DNA from: Thermomucor indicae-seudaticae
Lineage: Eukaryota > Mucoromycota > Mucoromycetes > Mucorales > Lichtheimiaceae
DNA: 26,470 bases
NCBI GenBank assembly: GCA_000787465.1
Contig: JSYX01000502.1
Coordinates: 1 to 26,470, forward strand
Direction: 5' to 3'
In this document: one piece after another, positions 13,775 to 22,083 of the stretch
Numbering within the stretch: position 1 is the first letter of the stretch
How the letters are laid out: every line of letters begins with the position of its first letter
The notes under the pieces: model-generated
Databases searched by the model: none
Seen by the model: only the letters and a program-made list of their open reading frames with translations
What the model was told of the DNA's origin: nothing
Position numbers and translations under genes: made by a program

Positions 13775-13810
13775 CCAGGACTACATTTTATAGAATGTGA
13801 TTTTATGTGA

Positions 13811-13816
13811 TTTATT
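13811..13816 (-). terminator. Poly(A) signal of the 5-phosphatase gene
   Basis: The minus strand reads AATAAA 48 nt beyond the 5-phosphatase stop codon (13864-13866). Cleavage some 10-30 nt further would fall close to the guanine deaminase stop at 13774, so the two convergent transcripts probably overlap. Confidence 0.5.
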
Positions 13817-13843
13817 ATGCCAATGTACAGTTGAATGTTTTAT

Positions 13844-13849
13844 AATAAA
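13844..13849 (+). terminator. Poly(A) signal of the guanine deaminase gene
   Basis: AATAAA on the plus strand, 70 nt beyond the stop at 13774 and only 15 nt from the convergent 5-phosphatase stop. Cleavage 10-30 nt downstream would place the mRNA end inside the antisense of the neighbouring coding region. Confidence 0.5.
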
Positions 13850-13863
13850 GAATGCGTAATGTT

Positions 13864-16800
13864 TTAATGTACGTGCGGTTTTTGTATGCTCCTGACAACT
13901 TGCACGACGTCCCAATTAGCAGCCTGAAGGTGTTGGTATGCTTCATTGACATCACATAAACCATATCCGGCAACATATTCCGCCTTCTTTTGTTTCGTGA
14001 GCTGTGTATGCATCTGCCACCAGACGTCCTCTACTTTCTCTGCCACCTGCTGTCGCTTCACTGGGTCTATTAGTTTGACGTGGATCAAAAACCCAGCGCT
14101 GATTGGACGATGATCCGAAGCAAGCACTTCATGCCGACGGTAGAACAAATTGCTGGCATGCTTTGATCGATACAGGATACGGTCGCACCACGCAGGGACT
14201 CGCTTTTTTTCTGATCGATCATAGAAATCGGTGCCAGGGTCATATTTATACGTAGGAGGAAAACGAATAGGCGACTCTTGGAACAGTAATAGCTTAAACA
14301 GCGGGTTGGTATAGCGTTGCTTTAGGAGCTGATCTTCCTTCTGCAACGCCTCCAAGGCAGAGTACTGGTCACCACTGGCCAAAAGCTGCAACACTTTTTC
14401 TCGGCGCATCCCGATACGATAATTCAGATCACCAGACAAAAAGCAGTGTTCGTGATCGAGAATCATGCTTCCATCACCCCCATTCGTAAAGACGTCGCAA
14501 TATTCACTGTATTCGGGAAACGTCGCCGTTTGCAAAATACCCTCTGCGTCCGCGTTGCGCTGTTGTACATGGGATTGCCCAGCAGCAAGGTGACAGTTGA
14601 CGAAGCATAGAGAAGAATGGTCGAAACGAAATCGGATCGCGATACCACCCTTGTTACCATGCAGGCTCTTATTCATAACTCTCATGCCCGTCTTGACTAT
14701 CGTCGAGTCCACATCCGCAACACGCCCAAGCTCGCTCGTTCGTACAAATATACAACTAAACAGACCAACGAGTTGCTCTGTCTTGATCACTGTATAGCTA
14801 CCGTGGCCATAATTGTCTCCGATAACCTGTACTAGATAGTCGTGCCATAATGTATATCTGTGCGTCAATAACTCGTCTGCTTCTTGTAGGCTCTCAATCT
14901 TTCGACGAGCAGCTAGCAATGAACCTGCCAACACAGTCAATAATAATATCAACGGCGTTTTACTATGAGTTACTCACGGGCTGTCTGCTTTTTGGACTCC
15001 AGATCAACAATTTCTTGTATGCCGACAACGATGATGTCAGGATCGTCCATCCCGCCCAGCCATTCATGTACTTTTTCTTGATCATTAGGTGGTAGCTTTT
15101 CCGGCTTGTTTGCATCAATGTTCCAAGAGCAGATCATCACGCGCGCTTCCCTTTCTGTGCAATATTCACGGCGATGCATTTGCATCTGTTGATCTATACG
15201 CCAGTTCATGAGACATTTTGACTAAGGTCTTGGCTTTTATTAAACCATATACTTACCCTGCCAAAATTCTGGTAGTAGCCCATCCCATACCGCGAGGTAA
15301 CCATGCGAATCTACGCTGACGACTTGAACTGTCTTGTCACCAAGAGCAAAGCTGGCCTCATCTGCAACAATATCCAGAATCGCAGCGTGATGCGCTTTCC
15401 ACGCCTTGACAACCGCCCAATGTTCTGGCCGGGTATCATAGACGTATATCATTCCAGTGTTATATCCCATCCACAAAAAGTGGTCGCCCACGCAGATCAT
15501 GCAGCATATTCCGTACATGGAAACTGTCAAAACCTCCAGATGTTGCAATGTATGTTGGTCCCAGACGCTCACTTTTCCATTATCGTGAGCGACAAATACT
15601 TTGCCTGGATGATGAGGCACTGTCGCAAATTGAGTAATATTTCCAAGCTCATTCGGGATACGGACATGCGGAGGTGGTTGGTCCGGTGATCTGCTAGGTA
15701 TCTGGTACACTTCAATTCTACGACCCGAGGACATCCACAAATAGTTACGGCCTACGATCAACGCGGCTGTTGCTTTGGGAGTCACTCGGTAGGGATTAGG
15801 TAATAGCATTTCCACTGGATGACTTTTGCACTCGTTTTCCAATACTGGCCATACGTTCAATACGCCTGCCTCATCAATTGTCCACATTTCTCTATTTCCA
15901 TGTCTAATGATAAATGAAATAGCGTGCTCGTGGGTCGTCGCGGGCCTGCCGATTATTCGCCGATGAGCCATGTCGACAATCAAAAGTTCACCGTCCTTCA
16001 AACCCATCCACAGATATCTGCCGTCATCGCTAGGGTCTGCTGCTGGCGCAAAGCACAGAGACTTAACCTTATCATTGTTGTCACCTGAACCTGCCGTGTC
16101 CATGGCATGAATGCATTGGCCGTTTTCCGTATTCCATACTCGAAGTTCATGAGCACCAGTGGCAACACATGATCCTGAAACAGCCAGTGCACGAACGGTG
16201 CTTCGATGACCTGTCGGGATCCGCCGATCTCTATCAATGTACGGCGGATTTCTTGACGTCTTGCTAAAATCTGGATAAACGCCATTCATTTGTCTCTGCG
16301 ACAACGACATCACTCGGCGAACAGAAGACGGCGTCGATGTACTTTTTGATCTCTTAAGATGCTCGCGATCTTGTTGGTCTTCCAGGCGAGTACAAGCATT
16401 AGCTTCAAACGAAGGCGGAGAAACTGAACGAGCCGGTATCTCGGGCAACGTTGAAGATGTATTATTATGGCGATGGTAGGGACCTCCTACAGCTATTGAA
16501 TGTGATCGTGCAAGTGTAGATGCTGAAGGCCGTGGTGGCAGAGCCGGCAACCGTTCTTGGCGGCTGCTGTTGTGACGGTAAAGACTGGGACGCGGAGGCA
16601 GTTCTGGCGGGGTCGTATTGACTGGCTTACTTTGTGGTGGGGAACTCGATATGGGATGCTTTTCGTTGGGTATATTCACGGCGTCGGAATGATGCGAAGG
16701 GGAGGGTAATGTGGTATGCTCGGCCTGCTGCTGTATTGAGCGATGATACTTCTTGCTTGGGGGAGGTGGTGGAGGCGGCGTGCGGGTTACTGCCTTTTCG

Positions 16801-17489
16801 CTATCGACAGGAACGCGTTTATTGGTTTGAGTTTCAGTGCAACGTATATGCGTATTACGGACTTGGTTAATCAGCTGCTCGTCGACATCACTGTCACCAC
16901 TGCTGATGCTACCACTGTCGCTGTTTGTGTCAATTTCGTCACTCGATTCGGTGACCATTTCGTCGTCGCAAAAGGGATCTTGAGCACCATTTGTCTGCAA
17001 GGTCGACGGTTCAGCGATATCTTTTTCCACTTGAGGTTCATTTGCTGGCATGGGCGATTCCGGTTTGGATAAGCATTTCGGAACTGCTACCTTCTGCTTC
17101 CCGAACTGCTGAGCAAGCAAGGACACGCTTTTCGTACTGCCTTCATTATCTGCGGAAGGGTCTGTAGTATCCGCCTTTGTTGTGTCCACAGTGGTCTGGG
17201 AAGGTGGCAAAACCGGTTTTGGTGGAATCCGAGGTGTTGGCAGAACTCGACCAGGTTCGACCGCTGACGCAATAGAAGGCTGTCTTTGGGCGATCCCTTT
17301 AGGTTCTGATAAGCTACCAGCCGAATGTGCTGATGGCGTGATCGGAGCATTGCTTGTCGCTTTTAGTGAGACGCTATTGCTGACAGGTTGTGTTTCTTGC
17401 TGTTGAGAGCTAGCTTCATGCTGTGCCCATCGCCTTTTCAATTCCTCGAAGGACACCGGCTGTTGTTCATCTGCACCGTCATGTGCCAT
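13864..17489 (-). CDS. Inositol polyphosphate 5-phosphatase with N-terminal WD40-like propeller
   Basis: Removes the 5-phosphate from phosphoinositides or soluble inositol phosphates. Exons 17489-15257, 15193-14978 and 14924-13864 give 3510 nt (1169 aa). Layout: a disordered Ser/Pro-rich N-terminus of about 400 residues with poly-proline (PPPPPPPSKK) and repeated SH3-ligand-like PPELPPRPS and LPALPPRPS; WD40-type beta-propeller repeats from about 400 to 744 (TGHRSTVRALAVSG, VATGAHELRVWNTENGQ, KVFVAHDNGKVSVWDQHTLQ, MGYNTGMIYVYDT); then the catalytic IPPc domain from about 762. Catalytic motifs seen: VMICSWNIDANKP, VVGIQEIVDL, GNKGGIAIRFRF, FVNCHLAAG, SGDLNYRIG (about 981), VPAWCDRILYR (about 1060) and SDHRPISAGF (about 1086). 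The architecture matches plant FRA3-type and fungal WD-5-phosphatases. The start at 17489 is preferred over the in-frame ATG at 17615 because MAHDGADEQQPVSFEELKRR looks like the true start; an upstream extension is possible. Confidence 0.92.
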
Positions 17490-18206
17490 GACTACACGAA
17501 GTGGTTGAAACGCAATTAGGAAGGAAATGAAGTTCTGAGCAACGAGTGGGCGGGGGGGCACAAGACGGAAAGAAAGGGACTTGTCCAAATCAAGCGTGCC
17601 GTCGAAGTTAGACAAAAATGAGTCCGCGTGTTTCGGTTTATGAACCGGAGAATAACAGGATCGGCGTGATTATCTAAAATGAAACGTGCGCACTGTGTCA
17701 ATAAATGCCTGGTGTCTCGGACCATTCATTGATTCGTCACCATTGTTGCCCAACCGCAGGAGCTATGCACGATGATACATGCTCCGTGCTTCGCCCTAAT
17801 AATATAATACCAGCCTAACTACGATAGGAACGACCATAACCCTAACGAAATCCGACTACCATTTTGCATTTTGAGGATATCTGTGCGGTACCAAAAGGGC
17901 TTTGTTTTCAGTCTACCATTAAGCACTTTTCCTGGACATTAATAAATTGGACCCGACGGGCAGCGCCCATTGAGAGTAACTGTCAGCGCAAAAAGCATTC
18001 TCACCGGCCGCGCCGAGAGGTTGTCCACGAGTCAAAGTCCAGTTATGATATTAAATAATTAACTGAATTGTATGTATTACCTAGTTTTGATCCCTATTCA
18101 TTTCGGGGCAGTAGAACGATCACATCTATATGTTTCTGGAGAACGTACATACTATATAGGAAGCAGGTGTTCTCGTGGTTGTCAACGTGTAGGAAAACTT
18201 TATTTG
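17490..18206. other. Intergenic region upstream of the 5-phosphatase gene
   Basis: A 717-nt stretch holding the 5-phosphatase promoter and the 3' flank of the first aldo/keto reductase. Reading frames at 17516-17725 and 17864-18058 show no domain or splice support. I see no TATA box near the 5-phosphatase start, no RNA gene and no repeat. Confidence 0.55.
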
Positions 18207-19516
18207 TCACATGGGAATTAGTGGACGCGGCATGTATACTTCTTCCAGGTATGCGATTTCTTCTTCAGACAATTGAATATCCAAGGCGGCCAACCCATCT
18301 TCCAAGTGCCCGTCTTTGGTAATTCCCAGGATCGGTGCTGTGACGAATGGTTTTGACAAAATCCATGCTAATGCAACCTGGAGTGGAACAAGCATTAGTT
18401 TCCGTGCAACGAAAAGCGACCTTCACGCGATGGCTGTATCGTCGTACCCGAGCCGGGGTCAATCCCTTTTTTGCTGCCACTTCAACCACTCGGTCCACAA
18501 CTGCCGCAGTGTTTTCTTCTGCCTTGTTCTTGAAGAACCATGCTACACCTTTATCCGTTTCTTCTCTGACCGACTTTCGGTTCTTGCCTGCCAGGAGGCC
18601 GTGTGCTAACGGAGACCAACTGTTTGTCATAAATTGCTTTTTCAGTCCTATTTACACATGTGCTGTGTTGAAACTATACTTACGGGATCATTGCAATACC
18701 CTGGTCAATGCAGTAAGGAATCATTTCGCGTTCTTCTTCACGGTAGGCCAGGTTGTACAGATTTTGCATACTGACAAACTTGGTCCATCCTCTCATTTCC
18801 GCGACATGGTTGGCCTTCTGGAACTGCCAGGTGAGCATCGAACTGGCGCCGATATAACGCACTTTGCCCATCCGGACCAGGTCGTTCAAGGCCTCCATCG
18901 TTTCTTCAATAGGCGTGTTCTGGCGCAAAGTACATTGTAAGTTATTGATCACTAATCCTAATTGGCGGCATAGCCATTCATAACACTCACAGGATCCCAG
19001 CGGTGAATTTGGTAGAGGTCGATGTAATCCAATCCCAAGCGCGCCAAAGACCTGTCGACGGACTCAAAGATGTGCTTGCGGGACAGACCGTAGCGGTTCA
19101 TCATCGGACCATCTTGGGGGCGAACGCCAAGCATGTTCTGGGAAATATCGTCGCTGACAGGATTAAATACCTTAGTGGCGACCACAATACAACGGCGGTC
19201 CATGTTAAACTTCTTGATAGCCTTGCCCAGAATCCGTTCGCTTTCGCCGTTCGAGTAGGCATCAGCGGTATCGAAAAAATTGATGCCAGCCCTGTATGCC
19301 TTGCCGATCATTTCCAGAGACTCTTCTTCGTCCTTTACCCACTCTTGCCACTTTGAGCTTCCATAAGACATGCACCCCAGGGCAAATTTGGAAACCTGTC
19401 AGACTCAAAACTTTTATTCATTGGGTCACACTGCAATTCACACCTCTTGCATTAATCAATACCTTAAGACCGGTATTTCCAAATCGAACATATTTCATAT
19501 TGTTCTGTGTCGACAT
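18207..19516 (-). CDS. Aldo/keto reductase, tandem copy 1 (5 exons)
   Basis: NADPH-dependent oxidoreductase of the aldo/keto reductase superfamily. Exons in order: 19516-19463, 19395-18991, 18919-18684, 18619-18448 and 18377-18207, summing to 1038 nt (345 aa). The catalytic tetrad is complete: Asp60 and Tyr65 in [15 protein letters not shown], Lys93 in VVATKV, His149 in LYQIHRWDP. Cofactor-side motifs include [14 protein letters not shown] and the C-terminal [20 protein letters not shown]. Sequence type resembles the YajO / aryl-alcohol dehydrogenase-like, monomeric AKR branch. Substrate is not readable. The adjacent copy 2 (19934-21200) has identical lengths for exons 2-5, so the pair arose by tandem duplication. 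All four introns here are GT-AG. Confidence 0.93.
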
Positions 19517-19933
19517 GGTTGAAGGTTACGCAGCAACAAGAACAAGGAACCCAAAGGTCTTATATATAGACAATGGAAGCAGATTCAGTTCCATCCCGAT
19601 CATTGCCTATTTAGTCATTTTTGGATAATGCTTCCGTAAACCCTTACAAAGCGGTCGCCGAATAGCGCGGCCATCTGTCCGATCATCTATAGTTTCGTGC
19701 GCCGCCAGATGAAAGAAGAAAATCGAGTGGCATCGCGATACAGTGCTATTCGATGCCATGCAGTGCGGACGTCTATCCGCGCGCAAGCAACAATTTTCCT
19801 GATAGAAAGGACATTGGAAGCATAAGTCTCTCTAAATGACACGAATAACGTAAAAGAAATGTGGGTATATGTTTTAGCGTGGTCTAAAATTTTTAAACGA
19901 CCAGAATTGTACTCCAGCTGTAGTATATTTTAT
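19517..19933. other. Spacer between the two aldo/keto reductases
   Basis: A 417-nt spacer carrying the copy 1 promoter (TATA at 19561-19568) and the copy 2 3' flank. No further gene, repeat or remnant of a third copy was seen. The middle portion, about 19640-19800, is more GC-rich than the flanks. Confidence 0.5.
19561..19568 (-). promoter_or_regulatory. TATA box of aldo/keto reductase copy 1
   Basis: TATATATA on the minus strand (also TATATATA on the plus strand, being self-complementary), 44 nt upstream of the ATG at 19516. The spacing implies a very short 5' UTR. Copy 2 has no equivalent box, only a pyrimidine-rich leader, so the two copies may be controlled differently. Confidence 0.55.
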
Positions 19934-21200
19934 TTACATTGGGATAAGTGGTCGAGGCATATAGGCTTCCTCCAAGTACGATATTTCTTCTTCAGAGAGT
20001 TCTATGTCCAAAGATGCCACAGCATCTTCCAACTGTTTTTCGCTGCTAAATCCAAGAATAGGTGCTGTAACAAAGGGCTTGGAGAGCACCCATGCAAGGG
20101 CAACCTAGTCACAATAAGCGCATGAGTTTATTGTGTTATACAGGATATTCCACTTCTACTTACTCGAGCTGGCGTCAGTCCTTTCTTTTGTGCGATTTCT
20201 TCAAGGCGTTCCACGATTACGTCTGTGTTCTCCTGGGCCTTGTTCTTGAAGAACACGCCTGTTGCCTTGTCCGTTCCTTCTCTTGTAGTCTTTCTATTCT
20301 TCCCTGCCAAAAGACCACGCGCCAAAGGAGACCAGCTTTATGTCCAGCGATCCGTGTATTAGTAAATCTCTTGCACAACTGCGCAGCTACCATCGGGGAT
20401 TACTTACGGGATGATTGCAATACCCTGGTCAACGCAATATGGGATCATTTCACGTTCTTCTTCTCGATAGATTAGGTTATACAAGTTTTGCATGCTCACA
20501 AACTTTGTCCATCCTCGTTTTTCCGCGATATGGTTTGCCTTTTGGAATTGCCATGCAAACATTGAGCTGGCGCCAATGTATCGGACCTTGCCCATTTTGA
20601 CAAGATCGTGCAATGCCTCCATCGTTTCTTCAATGGGTGTATCCTGCATATAAATTGCATTAGAGCTCATCCTAAGTCGCACGGTGTCCTAGATACTTGC
20701 AGGATCCCAGCGGTGGATCTGGTAGAGATCAATATAGTCTAAGCCGAGGCGTTCCAGGGATGCATCGACGGCGTCGAAGATGTGTTTCCGGGACAGACCA
20801 TATCGGTTCATCAAAGCGGGGTCTTGTGGTCGACCGCCAAGAGTATACTGAGAAATATCATCGTTCACGACGAAGTAGACCTTTGTGGCTACCACAATGC
20901 GACGACGGTCCATGTTGAACTTCTTGATGGCCTTGCCAAGGACGCGTTCACTTTCACCGTTTGAATAACCATCTGCCGTATCAAAGAAGTTGATGCCAGC
21001 TTCATATGCCTTGCCAATCATGTGCAGCGACTCTTCTTCGTCCTTGACCCAGTCTTGCCACTTTGAGCTTCCGTAGGACATGCATCCCAAAGCAATTTTC
21101 GAGACCTGTTGATTTTAGCTTGGTATCACGCGGCTGTACAACTTTATAGTCATGGAAAACGTACCTTGAGACCCGTATTTCCAAACCGAACGTACTTCAT
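19934..21200 (-). CDS. Aldo/keto reductase, tandem copy 2 (5 exons, one GC-AG intron)
   Basis: Second NADPH-dependent aldo/keto reductase. Exons in order: 21200-21165, 21105-20701, 20643-20408, 20335-20164 and 20104-19934, summing to 1020 nt (339 aa). Exon lengths 405, 236, 172 and 171 equal those of copy 1; only exon 1 is shorter (12 versus 18 codons, lacking the MSTQNN leader). The tetrad is intact: Asp54 and Tyr59 in NFFDTADGYSNGESE, Lys87 in VVATKV, His143 in LYQIHRWDP. Both copies end RPLIPM. Intron 2 (20700-20644) begins GCAAGT at the same junction where copy 1 uses GTGAGT. The only nearby GT would shift the frame, so this is a GC-AG intron and not evidence of decay. Divergent positions in exon 2 (for example VYFVVNDDISQYTLG versus [15 protein letters not shown]) suggest altered substrate preference. 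Confidence 0.92.
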
Positions 21201-21484
21201 TTCAGAAAGTGTCGGGAAAGAAAATGAGAGGGAAATGCACGGGTCAAGTCTAAATACGCTTTCCAAAGGCCTGATTTTCCTTTTTTGTAAGAAGCTTACG
21301 TGTCCGCTTCAACGCGTCGACCCAGTGTCATTAGACGTGCAGATGGACGGGAAAATGATGTACCGACAGGAGCGACTATGCATGTCCTTCGAAGCAACAA
21401 GCTAAACGCATGATCCAGCAGACGTATGTATTAGTAAGCTTGTCAATCTCGTGTAACATCAATGTGACTAGGAAAGTGTCAGCT

Positions 21485-21498
21485 TCGTCAGCTGACGA
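21485..21498. promoter_or_regulatory. 14-nt perfect palindrome, candidate dimeric factor site
   Basis: TCGTCAGCTGACGA reads the same on both strands. It combines an E-box core (CAGCTG) with two TGACG half-sites, the kind of sequence bound by bZIP or bHLH dimers. It lies 285 nt upstream of aldo/keto reductase copy 2 and 586 nt upstream of RFC1. Function is inferred from symmetry only. Confidence 0.35.
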
Positions 21499-21920
21499 GG
21501 ATTTATATGTTAATTCTTCTAACCTCCGTCAAATCACTATAACTCGCTGTGCGAAATACGGAAGACGCCCGGGCATGCGTATAATTTACTGATTTTCTTA
21601 TAAGCAGCTGTCAATAATGATCTTTGAACACGCTCTGTATATCAAATCCAATCATGCATGAACTGCTGTCGGCATAAGCTAGAGACGTTGCACAGGTCCG
21701 GCTTTACACCTTTGTTGCTTCTCACTTTGCTATATAATCAACGACATAGTTATGATGGATTATCTTGCAGCTAGACCTCGTCTTACAATACGTTGGGAAC
21801 GATCCTTTCAATAGTAAGAGTACGCCTATTTGCAGCTGCAAGACCATGCGTCGAAATGCACAGCAACAGGAGTGATCCGGATTGAAACCCCGAAAACAAA
21901 ATTTAATCCTTGCATTTTTA

Positions 21921-21930
21921 ACGCGGCGCG
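21921..21930 (+). promoter_or_regulatory. MCB/E2F-like ACGCG element upstream of RFC1
   Basis: ACGCGGCGCG preceded by a T-run, about 155 nt upstream of the proposed RFC1 start. Fungal DNA-replication genes are often driven by MBF through ACGCGT-type sites. Only the ACGCG core matches here; a full ACGCGT lies further away at 21312-21317. Confidence 0.25.
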
Positions 21931-22083
21931 ACACGACTTTAACTGTGCACAGTATCCAGGTTGGCGTAATCCCTGAGCACAATGGATTTGACAAGGTATT
22001 TCAAAAAAGCTCAGCCGAAGGTAATCGTTAATGGGTGATACCTGTTGAAATCGCCAAGCGCGCTTGCTCATTTACGATTTAGG

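Larger units (their letters stand above)
21201..22083. other. Divergent promoter region, aldo/keto reductase copy 2 / RFC1
   Basis: 883 nt between divergent starts. It contains a 14-nt perfect palindrome (21485-21498), an ACGCGT (21312-21317) and an ACGCGGCGCG element (21921-21930). Reading frames at 21722-21994 and 21826-22071 have no recognisable domain. No RNA gene was seen. Confidence 0.55.

Noticed and set aside
17815..17850. Telomere-like CCCTAAC motif
   Set aside because: Only one copy is present, with no repeat array, so it is not telomeric.
18347..18940. 197-codon plus-strand ORF
   Set aside because: It is antisense to aldo/keto reductase copy 1 and runs across that gene's introns; a shadow of the reductase.
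20644..20701. Apparent loss of the GT donor making reductase copy 2 a pseudogene
   Set aside because: GCAAGT is a good GC-type donor, the frame continues exactly, exon lengths equal those of copy 1 and all catalytic residues are present.
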